Shown piece after piece: positions 1-10,028 of a stretch of 64,000 bases of DNA. The DNA is from Novosphingobium rosa NBRC 15208 (GTDB taxonomy: Bacteria > Pseudomonadota > Alphaproteobacteria > Sphingomonadales > Sphingomonadaceae). The position numbers and the translations under genes are program-made. Every line of letters starts with the position of its first letter. The first letter of the stretch is position 1. Under the pieces are notes generated by a model that searched no databases, was not told the DNA's origin, and saw only the letters and a list, made by a program, of their open reading frames with translations. Location: assembly GCF_001598555.1 (NCBI RefSeq), contig NZ_BCZE01000050.1, forward strand, positions 1-64,000, written 5' to 3'.

Positions 1-103
1 GGCCCGTCGACAGGCGGGTCATCGCCTGGCTGGTCATGGCCGCTGCCGAGTTCGAAGCGGCAGTGGCCTGAAGGGCGTTCACGTTGGTGTTGATAACAGT
101 CAT
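1..103 (-). CDS. fliC: Flagellin, N-terminal fragment (runs off left edge)
   Basis: Reading leftward from the ATG at 103, the protein begins MTVINTNVNALQA and continues to MTRLSTG at the window edge. This is the conserved flagellin N-terminal helix (D0), which packs in the filament core and carries the type III export signal. Only about 34 codons are present, so the variable and C-terminal parts cannot be judged. It is transcribed away from the flagellar regulator at 930, with a long gap between them that holds a 14-bp-period repeat. The fliD and fliS genes for its cap and chaperone lie about 15 kb to the right. Family identity is clear from the N-terminus; fliC rather than another flagellin paralogue name is an assumption. 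Confidence 0.9.
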   Translation of the reverse strand, partial: MTVINTNVNALQATAASNSAAAMTSQAMTRLSTG

Positions 104-285
104 GGTCTACTCCGTTCGAAACCCGTTGGTGTTCTGTTCAGCCTGCCGACCCGTTTCGACCTGGCTGCCAGCCCCTAGAGCGGATGGCCGGGAGAAAATT
201 TAAGGGCCCTGTTTCGCTCCGGGATCGAGATCGCCTGTCGAGCGTTGCGGCGACCGGTGCAGCCATGGGCCCAATGGCCAGAGAC

Positions 286-404
286 TGCCGGACATGCTCC
301 GCCGGTCATATCGTGCCGGTCATACCCTGCCGGCCATCGTCTGCCGGTGGTCATGTGCAGGCCATTCCCCGGTCAGGTCTTGCCGGTCACCCTTTGCCGA
401 TCCT
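286..404. repeat. 14-bp-period tandem repeat array upstream of flagellin
   Basis: Units close to TGCCGGTCAT plus four variable bases begin at 286, 300, 314, 328, 342 and 356, exactly 14 bp apart. After an 11-bp step the phase resumes at 367, 381 and 395. The first ten bases are conserved (TGCCGGACAT, CGCCGGTCAT, TGCCGGTCAT, TGCCGGCCAT, then more diverged copies) while the last four vary. The array is about 200 bp upstream of the flagellin start in the divergent gap. There are no spacers, so it is not a CRISPR. It could be a multi-site protein-binding region or a decaying microsatellite-like repeat. Confidence 0.8.
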
Positions 405-722
405 CTCAGGCAGCATCTGGCCGGGCAAGGCACGGGCCCATCGGCAACCGCGCAGAGTTCCCATGAAGCTCCAAAGGTTGGTGAAGTGGCGCCGCGCCCG
501 AAGCGGCAGACGCAGTGGCAAGGTCTGGCCGGCAGGGTCCAGCCGCCCATCCGGAATCACGGCAAACGATTGCGTGACGATTCGTGCAGGGGCTTCCGGA
601 TGATTCTTGCCGCGCGAAAAAAGGGATCGATTCGCCCCGGACCTTTCCGCGGCGTTAACGATCATTACCCGTTCAGCCCCGCTTTACCCCCTCTCACCCC
701 CGGCCCTCGCGGCGCGTACACA

Positions 723-750
723 CCTGAAACGGCAGGTTCAGGGGTTTTTT
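723..750 (+). terminator. Orphan intrinsic terminator-like hairpin
   Basis: CCTGAA (723-728) pairs with TTCAGG (737-742) across an 8-base loop and is followed by GG and six T. It reads rightward, but no rightward gene precedes it because flagellin points left. It could end an unannotated small RNA or leader transcript, or it may be incidental. The stem is short, which limits confidence. Confidence 0.45.
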
Positions 751-782
751 AAGGGCTAAAGTGAAAAAATTTCTCTTTGTTT

Positions 783-812
783 TTCAGATAGATATAAATT
801 TTTACATCTGAA
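783..812. promoter_or_regulatory. Inverted repeat TTCAGAT-N16-ATCTGAA, operator-like
   Basis: A perfect 7-bp dyad (783-789 and 806-812) sits in the AT-rich island about 120 bp before the flagellar regulator start. Its position suits an operator or activator site for the regulator's own promoter. No cognate factor can be named. Confidence 0.35.
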
Positions 813-929
813 TCTTCGGCGCCCCGGGCAAAATCTGTAGTTATACGAGTATTTAATTTTCCGGCTCCTTGTGCGTTTCCGAGCGAAAAGACCTTCACTG
901 AGATGGTTAATCAGGGGGCACACCGAACC

Positions 930-2275
<1,346 letters not shown>

Positions 2276-2279
<4 letters not shown>

Positions 2280-2668
2280 GCAGCATCTCTCCCGTCGGCG
2301 GCGTCAGCTATAATGGCGGCGGCATTGCCGAGATCATGGCCCTGCGCCAGCAGATCATCTCGCGCTCGACCGTTCTGCAGCAGGTGCATGCCCCGCAGGC
2401 GGCATCGAATGTGCAGGCGGCCACCGCGACCAACGCCAATGGCTCGGTCAGCGGTTTCGCCAATGTGCTGAACAATGCGCTGGGCGGCGTCAACGCCACC
2501 CAGATGCGCGCCGAAACCCTGTCGTCCGATTACGAGCAGGGCAAAACACAGGACGTCGCCAAGGTGATGCTGGCACGTCAGGAAGCGCAGGTCGGTTTCG
2601 AAGCCACCCTGCAAGTCCGCAACAAGCTGCTGTCCGCGTACCAGGACATCATGAAGCTGGGGGTCTAA
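2276..2668 (+). CDS. fliE: Flagellar hook-basal body protein FliE
   Basis: A 130-residue protein matching FliE, which joins the MS ring to the proximal rod. The C-terminal half has the family pattern, with alternating helices ending in LQVRNKLLSAYQDIMKLGV. The start is GTG at 2276, inside the stop of the preceding activator (four-base GTGA overlap), which argues for translational coupling. fliF follows after three bases. This activator-fliE-fliF order is typical of compact flagellar loci. Confidence 0.9.
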
Positions 2669-2671
2669 ACC

Positions 2672-4483
2672 ATGGCCGAGGCCATTCCTGCCAATCCCGG
2701 TATGGCGCTGGTTCCAGCGCAGCCGCAATCGCTGATGGGTACGCTTACCGATCCAGCGGGCGGCACGCCGCTGGAACGAGCGCGCGGCTTCCTGGCTCAG
2801 GGACCGGTGAAAAAGGCTCTGCCCTGGTTCGCCGGCATGGCCGTGCTGGGCGGCGCCGCCGTGGCCTGGTCCACGCTGGCCCCCGCGCCGCAGCGCGTGC
2901 TCTACGCCCAGCTTGACGATGCCGAACGCGCCAGCGTGGTCGGCGCGCTGGACAAGGGCAACATCCATTACCGCATCGACAGCAGCACCGGCGCGCTGAC
3001 GGTGGATGAAGGCGATGTTTACAAGGCCCGCATGCTGGTCGCCCAGAATGGCGCGCTGGCCCTGCCCGACACCGCCAGCGACAGTCTCGACAAGCTGCCG
3101 ATGGGCGCCTCGCGCGCTCTGGAAGGCGAACGTCTGCGCGCGGCCCGCGAACACGAACTGATGCTCTCGATCAAGGAGATCGACGGGGTTCAGGCGGTGC
3201 GCGTCCATCTGGCCGAGGGCGAGAAATCGGTCTTCGTGCGCGATCAGATCGCTCCTTCCGCCAGCGTGATGCTGCGTCTGGCCGATGGCCGCCAGCTTTC
3301 GGAAAATCAGGTTTCGGCCATCGTCAATCTGGTCGCCGGTTCGGTGCCGGGCCTCACGCCCGACGCGGTGAAGGTGGTGGATCAGCGCGGCCATCTGCTC
3401 TCGCAGAAGGGCAGCGTCGACTCCGACCGCATGGATATGCAGTCCCGCATGGAGGAAAAGCTGCGCGGCCAGGTCGCCACGCTGCTGACCCCGATGCTGG
3501 GCGACGGTAATTTCACCAGCGAGATCCAGGTCGATCTCGACATGGATCAGGTCACTTCGGCGCGCGAAAGCTACGACAAGCAGGGCGCGGTGCGCAGCGA
3601 GACCAGCCAGCAGAGCCAGCAGCCCGCTTCCGCAGCGGCCATCGGCGTGCCCGGCACCCTCTCGAACACGCCGCCGCCCTCCACCACGCCTTCGCCCGGT
3701 GCGCCCGGCGCGCCGCCGCCGCCCGCCCCCGGCACGCCGCCGCCTGCTGCCGGCGCCGCCGGCGCTGCGGCCCCCGGCGCCGCGGGTGCGACGCCTGCCG
3801 CCACGCCCTCGCCCACGGCCAGCGAAAGCTCGGCCACCAAGAATTACGAGCTGGGCCGCGAGGTCGCCGTCTCCAACACCGGGCCGGGCAAGATCAAGCG
3901 CCTGTCGGTCGCGGTGGCTTTGTCCGCCTCGGCGATGGCCAAGTTCAAGCAGAGCGACATCGACCAGATCAAGCAGCTGGTCTCCGCCGCTGTGGGCGCC
4001 GACACCTCGCGCGGCGACCAGATCGCCGTGGTGGCCCGCGCCTTCGACACCACGCCCGTCGCCAAGACGCCTTTCTATGAGACGCCATGGTTCGCGCAGG
4101 CCCTGCATTATGGCGGGGCGCTGATCGGCCTGCTGATGGTGCTGCTGCTGGCGGTCCGCCCGCTGATCAACGCGCTGAAGGGCGGCAAGCCCGCGAGCGG
4201 CAAGAAGGGCAAAACCTCGGCTGTCGAGGAAGCGCTCGCCAATGCGCCGATGGCCGCCCTGCCGCTGGCCGCCGGCGCACCGCCCATCGTCAACATTTCG
4301 GGCGCCGCCGCCGCTGCCGGTGAAGGCATGCCCGCCCTGCCCGGGCCCAGCATGGGCAACGGGGCCGAAGCGCTCAACCGCCATGTCGGTCTGGCGCAGC
4401 AGATCGTGACCGAAAAGCCTGACAGCGCGGTGATTGCTCTGCGCCAGATGCTGCAACCGCCCGCCGAGAAGGAAGACGCCTGA
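2672..4483 (+). CDS. fliF: Flagellar MS-ring protein FliF
   Basis: 603 residues. An N-terminal membrane segment lies near residues 45-65, followed by the ring-building periplasmic domains, a second membrane segment near 478-497 and a cytoplasmic tail ending about NRHVGLAQQIVTEKPDSAVIALRQML, the part that binds FliG. An unusual feature is a very Pro/Ala/Gly-rich insertion of about 75 residues (around 313-389), just before the second YELGREV ring-domain stretch, where most FliF proteins have a short disordered loop. The stop overlaps the fliG start by one base (TGATG). FliF nucleates basal-body assembly in the inner membrane. Confidence 0.95.
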   Translation: MAEAIPANPGMALVPAQPQSLMGTLTDPAGGTPLERARGFLAQGPVKKALPWFAGMAVLGGAAVAWSTLAPAPQRVLYAQLDDAERASVVGALDKGNIHYRIDSSTGALTVDEGDVYKARMLVAQNGALALPDTASDSLDKLPMGASRALEGERLRAAREHELMLSIKEIDGVQAVRVHLAEGEKSVFVRDQIAPSASVMLRLADGRQLSENQVSAIVNLVAGSVPGLTPDAVKVVDQRGHLLSQKGSVDSDRMDMQSRMEEKLRGQVATLLTPMLGDGNFTSEIQVDLDMDQVTSARESYDKQGAVRSETSQQSQQPASAAAIGVPGTLSNTPPPSTTPSPGAPGAPPPPAPGTPPPAAGAAGAAAPGAAGATPAATPSPTASESSATKNYELGREVAVSNTGPGKIKRLSVAVALSASAMAKFKQSDIDQIKQLVSAAVGADTSRGDQIAVVARAFDTTPVAKTPFYETPWFAQALHYGGALIGLLMVLLLAVRPLINALKGGKPASGKKGKTSAVEEALANAPMAALPLAAGAPPIVNISGAAAAAGEGMPALPGPSMGNGAEALNRHVGLAQQIVTEKPDSAVIALRQMLQPPAEKEDA

Positions 4484-5520
4484 TGAGCGCGATCGACGAT
4501 GAGGCCCTGCTGGAAGAGGGCCTCGAAAACCTCTCCGACGCCGAGGCCGCAGCCATTCTGGTGATGCTGCTGGGCGACGATCAGGCCAGCGGTCTGCTGG
4601 GCCAGCTGACCCCCGCCGAACTCAAGCTGCTTGGCGAAAAGATGATGGCGCTGGGTGACATTGGTCCTCAGGCGATCATGAAAGCGGTCGAAGGCTTTGC
4701 CGCCAAGACCGAAAAGCTGGGCATCGACGGCTATGGCCGCCAGAAGCGCGTCCACGATATGATGGCGCGCGCGGTTGGCGGGGTGAAGGCCGACAATCTG
4801 ATGCAGCGCATCGTGCCCGATGCGCCGCCCGCCTCCAGCCTGGAGATCGCGCGCTGGCTCAACCCGCCCGCGATCATTCCGCTGATCAAGGGCGAGATGC
4901 CGCAGCCCATCGCCGTGCTGCTGGTGCAGCTTGAGCCGGAAGTGGCCGCGCAGGTCCTGCATTCGCTGCCGCCCGAGGTGCAGACCCAGGTGGTGCATCG
5001 CGTCGCCACCATGGGGCCCGTCGCGCCCGAGGCGATCGTCATGCTGGAAGAGCTGCTGACCCGCCGCATCGACGAGCATCATGGTGCTGCCGCGCTCCAT
5101 CTGGGCGGCGCGCGCAATGCCGCCGAAATCATCAACAATTCCGGCAAGGTCGTGGAAAAGCGGATCATGCCCGAGATCACCAAGATGGACAAGAATCTGG
5201 CCAAGGCCATCGAGAACGAGATGTTCAAGTTCGAGCATCTCTTCGTGCTGGGCCCCAAGGATATGGGCACGCTGCTGCGCGAGGTGGAGAACGATACGCT
5301 GATCAACGCCCTGAAGGGCATTCCGGAAGATCAGCGCGACGTGTTCTTCGCCGCCATGTCCAGCCGCGCCGCCGATGGCGTGAAGGACGAAATCGCCGGT
5401 CGCGGCCGCCTGAAGATGGCCGAATGCATCGAGGCGCAGAAGATCATCGTGAACGCCGCGCGCCGTCTGGCCACGGAAGGCACCATCTCCTTCGGCGCGG
5501 GTGACGACGAATATGTCTAA
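4483..5520 (+). CDS. fliG: Flagellar motor switch protein FliG
   Basis: 345 residues, the usual FliG length. The middle domain contains the EHPQTIA-like motif as GEMPQPIAVLLVQLEPE, and the C-terminal motor domain keeps the LGPKDMGTLLREVEND segment with charged residues that meet the stator. FliG sits on the MS ring, couples ion flow to rotation and switches direction with FliM and FliN. The coding region starts one base inside fliF and its end overlaps fliH by eight bases. Confidence 0.95.
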   Translation: MSAIDDEALLEEGLENLSDAEAAAILVMLLGDDQASGLLGQLTPAELKLLGEKMMALGDIGPQAIMKAVEGFAAKTEKLGIDGYGRQKRVHDMMARAVGGVKADNLMQRIVPDAPPASSLEIARWLNPPAIIPLIKGEMPQPIAVLLVQLEPEVAAQVLHSLPPEVQTQVVHRVATMGPVAPEAIVMLEELLTRRIDEHHGAAALHLGGARNAAEIINNSGKVVEKRIMPEITKMDKNLAKAIENEMFKFEHLFVLGPKDMGTLLREVENDTLINALKGIPEDQRDVFFAAMSSRAADGVKDEIAGRGRLKMAECIEAQKIIVNAARRLATEGTISFGAGDDEYV

Positions 5521-6313
5521 GGCTCCCATTGCCAAAGCCGCCGCCAAACCCGCTTCGCCCAAACCGGCTGCCGCGAAACCGGCGGCGGCGAAGAAAGCCG
5601 CTGCCGCCGCGCCCGAACCCGAACGCCGCGCCGATCTGGCCAGCCTGTTCGCCCGCCCCGGCGGCGGTTTCTCGCTCGACCAGCGCTATATCGCGAACCC
5701 GGTCGAGACGACAGCGCCGACAGGCTCGGGTCTGGCCTATTCCGATCTGCGCCCCACGCGGGTGATCGATCCGGCGCTGCCCTCCATGCCCTCGCTGCCC
5801 GAGGCGCCCCCGGTCGATCCGGTGGCTCAGGCTCGCGAGGAGGCCCATGCGCAAGGTTACGCCGAGGGCCATGCCGAAGCCGAGCATGATTTCCTGCAGC
5901 GGGAAGCCCTGCGCGCCCGCTTCGCCTTCTCCTTCGACCGCATCGACGGGCAATGCGCCGAGCAATTGCGCAACCGCCTGATGGATACGGTGATGGCCCT
6001 GTGCGAGGCCACCCTCGCCCCGCTGGCGCTGGACAAGGAAGCACTGGCGGCGCGGGTGAAGCGTGCGGTGGCGATGTTCGCGCGCGCCGATGACGAGCGC
6101 GTGATCCGCCTCAACGCCGAGGATCTGGAGCTGGTGCGCGAGCATCTGCCCGAGGACTGGACCTTCGTGGTCGATCCGGCGTTGGAACCAGGAGCGCTGC
6201 GGGTGGAAACCAGCAGCCGCGGCATGGAAGGCGGCGGCGTGGAAGACGGCCCCGCCCAGTGGCGCCGCGCCATCGCCGAGGCGCTGGACCTGACTTTGCC
6301 CGAGAACGACTAA
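5513..6313 (+). CDS. fliH: Flagellar assembly protein FliH (export ATPase regulator)
   Basis: 266 residues if translation begins at the ATG at 5513, overlapping the fliG stop. A GTG four codons earlier (5501) is also possible. The first ~40 residues are a Lys/Ala/Pro repeat (KPAAAKPAAAKK), then a linker and a helix rich in Ala/Glu (QAREEAHAQGYAEGHAEAEH) typical of FliH, then the C-terminal domain that binds FliI. Its position between fliG and fliI supports the call, since primary sequence conservation of FliH is weak. Confidence 0.8.
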   Translation: MSKAPIAKAAAKPASPKPAAAKPAAAKKAAAAAPEPERRADLASLFARPGGGFSLDQRYIANPVETTAPTGSGLAYSDLRPTRVIDPALPSMPSLPEAPPVDPVAQAREEAHAQGYAEGHAEAEHDFLQREALRARFAFSFDRIDGQCAEQLRNRLMDTVMALCEATLAPLALDKEALAARVKRAVAMFARADDERVIRLNAEDLELVREHLPEDWTFVVDPALEPGALRVETSSRGMEGGGVEDGPAQWRRAIAEALDLTLPEND

Positions 6314-6340
6314 AACAATTCAGTCGAAAGAGACGTTACC

Positions 6341-7678
6341 ATGTTGAAACTCTTCGACGGGCTGCTGGCCGATACCGCAGCCAATCCCATCGATCTTACG
6401 CCGCGCCGCTATGGCACGGTGTCGAGCTGCGATGGCGGTTTGCTGGAAGTCTCCGGCCTTTCCGTTCCGGTGGGATCGCTGCTGCGCGTCTCGCATGGCA
6501 TGTCGGACCGGGGCGGCAAATCCTTGCTGGCCGAGGTGATCGGCTTCCGCAACGGACGCACTTTGGCCATGCTGCTGGGCGACACGGTGATGTTGCGCCC
6601 CGGCGCGCGCGTCCGCCCCGAAGGCCGCCCCGGCATGCTGCCGGTGGGCGAGGCCTTTCTGGGCCGCGCGGTGGATGGCGAAGGCCTGCCCATCGATGGC
6701 CTGGGGCCGATCCATGCAAGGCATTTCCATCCGGCGGGCGGCGTGCGCGCGGGCGCGCTCGATCGTTCCCCGGTGCGCGTGCCCTTCGATACCGGCGTGC
6801 GGGCGCTCAACGCCATCACCACCTTTGGCGTGGGCCAGCGCATCGGCATCATGGCGGGGTCCGGCGTCGGCAAATCGGTGCTGCTCGACATGATCGCCCA
6901 TGGCGCATCCGCCGAGATCATCATCGTCGGCCTGATCGGCGAGCGGGCGCGCGAAGTCTCCGATTTCGTGGAGCGCCATATGGTCGGGCCCAAGCGCGCC
7001 TGCACCGCCGTGGTCGCCGTGCCTGCCGATCATGCGCCCAATCTGCGTCTGCGCGGGGCGATGCTGGCCACCTCCATGGCCGAATATTTCCGCGCGCAGG
7101 GCAAGCGCGTGCTGCTCATCATGGATTCGCTCACCCGCGTCGCCCATGCCGGGCGCGAGATCGGGCTGCTGCTGGGCGAGCCCGGCGCGGCGCGCGGCTA
7201 TCCCCCATCGGCGCTGGCCACCATCACCAAGCTGGTGGAACGCGCGGGCAATTCGGCGCAAAGCGGCGGCTCCATCACCGGCATCTATACAGTGCTGGCC
7301 GATGGCGACAGTCAGGACGATCCGGTGGTGGATACCGCCCGATCCATTCTGGACGGCCATATCGTGCTCAGCCGCGATCTGGCGCAGCGCGGGCAATATC
7401 CCGCCATCGACATCGCCGCCTCGCTCTCGCGCGTGATGACCGACATCACCAGCCGCGAGCATGAAGGCGCCGCCCGCGCCTTCCGCGCGCTGGTCGCCGC
7501 TTATGAGGCCAACCGCGATCTGGTGCTGATGGGCGCCTATCGCGCCGGGGCCGATCCGCAGCTCGATCGCGCCATCGCCATGCATCCGCATCTCGTCGCC
7601 TTCCTCACGCAGGAGGGCCGCAATCTGGTGCCGCTGGGGGAAAGCATCGCCCAGTTGCAGCAACTGATGGGAGGATAG
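6341..7678 (+). CDS. fliI: Flagellum-specific ATPase FliI
   Basis: 445 residues, homologous to the F1 beta subunit. Walker A is GSGVGKS at residues 173-179, Walker B is VLLIMDSLTR, and the conserved GEPGAARGYPPS segment is present. FliI forms the hexameric ATPase that unfolds substrates at the flagellar type III export gate, regulated by FliH and stabilised by FliJ. It lies 27 bases after fliH and four bases before fliJ. Confidence 0.95.
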   Translation: MLKLFDGLLADTAANPIDLTPRRYGTVSSCDGGLLEVSGLSVPVGSLLRVSHGMSDRGGKSLLAEVIGFRNGRTLAMLLGDTVMLRPGARVRPEGRPGMLPVGEAFLGRAVDGEGLPIDGLGPIHARHFHPAGGVRAGALDRSPVRVPFDTGVRALNAITTFGVGQRIGIMAGSGVGKSVLLDMIAHGASAEIIIVGLIGERAREVSDFVERHMVGPKRACTAVVAVPADHAPNLRLRGAMLATSMAEYFRAQGKRVLLIMDSLTRVAHAGREIGLLLGEPGAARGYPPSALATITKLVERAGNSAQSGGSITGIYTVLADGDSQDDPVVDTARSILDGHIVLSRDLAQRGQYPAIDIAASLSRVMTDITSREHEGAARAFRALVAAYEANRDLVLMGAYRAGADPQLDRAIAMHPHLVAFLTQEGRNLVPLGESIAQLQQLMGG

Positions 7679-7682
7679 GGCG

Positions 7683-8132
7683 ATGAAAGCCGAACGCGCC
7701 AAGCTGGCAAGGTTGCAAAGGCTGGAAAAGCTGCGCGCCATCGCCAAGCAGAATGCCGTGACCGAAGCCGCCCGGGCCGAGACCACCCTGTCCCAGCTCA
7801 CCACGCTGGTCGAGCGCACCCAGTCGCTCACGCAGGAATATGCCGCGCGGCGCGATATGGCCGATGGCGGCGATCTGGCGCGGATGCAGCGTTTTATCAT
7901 GGGGCTGCAAGGCATTGCCGCCACCACCACCGCCGACCGGCAACGCGCCCATGCGCTGGCCGACCGGCGGCAGGCCGAACTGGTCGCTGCCGAGCGCCGC
8001 CGCGCCGCCGTGGAGGATCGCGCCAGTCAGCAGGCCCGTTTTATCGCCGCCAAGCTGCGCAATGCCGGTTTTTCCGGCAATTCTTCAGGGCGTGTCCCAT
8101 CTGGGGACGATTCTGGCACGGACCATGCATAA
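7683..8132 (+). CDS. fliJ: Flagellar export protein FliJ
   Basis: 149 residues, strongly charged and predicted to be coiled coil (KAERAKLARLQRLEKLRAIA and later Arg/Glu/Ala heptads), as expected for FliJ, the stalk-like partner of the FliI ring. A good ribosome site (GGGAGGAT) precedes the ATG. Sequence conservation in this family is low, so the call rests on coiled-coil character, size and the fliI-fliJ-fliK order. Confidence 0.75.
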   Translation: MKAERAKLARLQRLEKLRAIAKQNAVTEAARAETTLSQLTTLVERTQSLTQEYAARRDMADGGDLARMQRFIMGLQGIAATTTADRQRAHALADRRQAELVAAERRRAAVEDRASQQARFIAAKLRNAGFSGNSSGRVPSGDDSGTDHA

Positions 8133-8165
8133 CTCCTGAGGCGATTGCCGCACGGAGTTTTGTTC

Positions 8166-9965
8166 ATGTCCGATACCGCTGCCCTCTCTTCCATTCTTGC
8201 CGGTTCCGGCCTGACCTCGGGCAATGTTTCGGTAACCGCCAAGGGCAGCGTTGCCACCGCGAATTCCAACGGCAAAAGCAGCAAAGGCACGGATTTCGGG
8301 GCTGTGATGGGCCGCCAGAACGCTGGCGCCAGGCAAACCGTCGCAAAAGCGAACACATCCGCCAAGGCCGACAGCAGCGCCAACGACACCACCGCTGACG
8401 ACGATCAGGACGACGACAAAGCGGCAACCGGCAAGAGTTTGCCGCTTGCCGGTCTGGTTGCCGCCGCCTTGCCGCTGCCGGTCTCGCTGGCGGTGAATGC
8501 GGTGGCCAATGTCGTGGCCCCCACCAATCAGTCCGCGAGCAGCGCTGCGGATCAAACAACCGCCGCGTCCACCGGCACCGATGCCGCCAGCGCACAGGCC
8601 GCCGCTTTGGCCGCGCTGTCGCAGAACGCCGCTCAGCCTGCCCCCACCCTGCCGCAGGTCGCCGCCACGACGACGACCGCCCAGCCGGTGGCCGCTGTGA
8701 CGGCCCAGCTTCCTCAGCAGACCGCCTCGGACAATGCGCGTCTGTCGGCCCAACTGGCCGCCCGCCTGTCCACCGGCAACGCTGCCGCCCAGAGCACCAC
8801 CTCCGCGACTGCGGCGCTCACGCTGAATGTCGGCGGGATCAACGCCACGGTCGATCCGGCCAGCCTGCCCGCCGCCACCGATGCGACGGCTGCCGCTCAG
8901 GCCGTCGCCACGGCGCAGGTGCCCGCCACCCCCATCCATGCCGTGCTGGCGCTGAACAACACGCCTGCCACCACGACTGCGCAGCCCACCACCACGCAAA
9001 CGACCGGCGCGCAGACGACCGCTGCCGTCGCCCCCGTGGGCCAGACCGCTGTGGCTCAGGCCGCCGCCGTTCAGGCCGGTGTCGCCACTCCCGCTCTTTC
9101 CCAGACCACCGGTGCGCAGGCCGACGCCTCCGCCGATGCCGACACGCAGGTCGATGCGGCCAACGCCAAGCTGGCCGCCCGCACCGTGACCGCGCAGGGC
9201 AAGACCGCCAACGCCCAGAACACGGCGCCCGCCCGCGGCGACGCCGACAGCAACAATGACACCACCGGGCAGGACGCCTCGCAGAGTGGCGCACAAGGTG
9301 ACTCCCAGCCCCTTTCCTCCTCCCGTCTGCCGGTGAGTGCATCGGCGGATGGCGTCAGCCTGCCGGACAACGCTCCCAATCATGTCCAGCTGCTGGCGTC
9401 GGCGGGTACTGTGGCCGCACAATCCACCGCAGCGGCAGCCGGTCCCGCCACCCCTTCCGCCACGCAGGCCCAGCCCGATATGGCCGCGCTGGTCGATCGC
9501 CTGGTCGAGGCGCGCGCCGCCGCCCGCTCGGGCCTTGGTTCGCAGAGCGTGCAGGCCGCGATCACCCATGCCGATTTCGGCAAGGTCTCGCTCAGCTTCA
9601 ACCAGAATGAGGACGGGATGAGCGTCTCCATGGCGAGCAGCGATCCCGCCTTCGCTCCCGCCGCGCGCGCCGCCATGGCGCAGGCCTCCACCGTTTCGGC
9701 GGCGGGCAGCAGCGCTCAGGGCAATGCCACGGGCCAGCAGAGCAGCGGCCAGCAGCACAATCAGCAGCAGCAGGCCCCCACGCACAGCTGGGCGCAGAAC
9801 AGCAGCCGCAGCGCCGACGCCAACACCGGCTTCACCGGGCAGCAGGGCCAGAACGCCCAGCAGGATCAGTCCGCCCGCAGCAACCGCCCCGCCTCGCAGG
9901 GCGCCCGTTCTTCCAAGGCCAGCAGCGACACCACCGTGCAGACGCCCGGCGGCATTCTGGCCTGA
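8166..9965 (+). CDS. fliK: Flagellar hook-length control protein FliK
   Basis: About 599 residues. I start at the ATG at 8166 because GGAG lies eight bases upstream; an upstream TTG frame is unlikely. Most of the protein is low-complexity Ala/Thr/Gln/Ser sequence, as in FliK rulers. The conserved Flg_hook domain is near residues 445-510 (ITHADFGKVSLSFNQNEDGM). The tail is Gln/Ser-rich. FliK is exported during hook growth and triggers the switch of export specificity. The disordered region is long and rich in TTAQ-type stretches. Identity is supported by the C-terminal domain and the fliJ-fliK-fliL order. Confidence 0.85.
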   Translation: MSDTAALSSILAGSGLTSGNVSVTAKGSVATANSNGKSSKGTDFGAVMGRQNAGARQTVAKANTSAKADSSANDTTADDDQDDDKAATGKSLPLAGLVAAALPLPVSLAVNAVANVVAPTNQSASSAADQTTAASTGTDAASAQAAALAALSQNAAQPAPTLPQVAATTTTAQPVAAVTAQLPQQTASDNARLSAQLAARLSTGNAAAQSTTSATAALTLNVGGINATVDPASLPAATDATAAAQAVATAQVPATPIHAVLALNNTPATTTAQPTTTQTTGAQTTAAVAPVGQTAVAQAAAVQAGVATPALSQTTGAQADASADADTQVDAANAKLAARTVTAQGKTANAQNTAPARGDADSNNDTTGQDASQSGAQGDSQPLSSSRLPVSASADGVSLPDNAPNHVQLLASAGTVAAQSTAAAAGPATPSATQAQPDMAALVDRLVEARAAARSGLGSQSVQAAITHADFGKVSLSFNQNEDGMSVSMASSDPAFAPAARAAMAQASTVSAAGSSAQGNATGQQSSGQQHNQQQQAPTHSWAQNSSRSADANTGFTGQQGQNAQQDQSARSNRPASQGARSSKASSDTTVQTPGGILA

Positions 9966-10028
9966 TCGCGCCGATCCGGCACCTTCTACGGGTTTCGCGC
10001 CCGCCACTCCTTTTGACAGAGACCGACC

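Larger units (their letters stand above)
104..929. other. Long divergent intergenic region between flagellin and the flagellar regulator
   Basis: About 825 bp with no convincing gene. Short open frames here overlap each other and the 14-bp repeat and look like GC-driven noise. It contains the repeat array (286-404), a terminator-like hairpin (723-750) and, from about 745 to 870, an AT-rich island very unlike the surrounding DNA, with a 7-bp dyad. Promoters for both flanking genes must lie here, but I could not place a convincing sigma-54 or sigma-28 box. Confidence 0.6.

Noticed and set aside
286..404. CRISPR array
   Set aside because: The repeat is only 10 bp with 4-bp variable parts; CRISPR repeats are about 24-40 bp with spacers of similar length, and no cas gene is present.
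184..752. Short overlapping open frames in the flagellin-regulator gap
   Set aside because: They run through the 14-bp repeat, are Arg/Pro/Ser-rich in several frames at once, and have no ribosome site or family resemblance.
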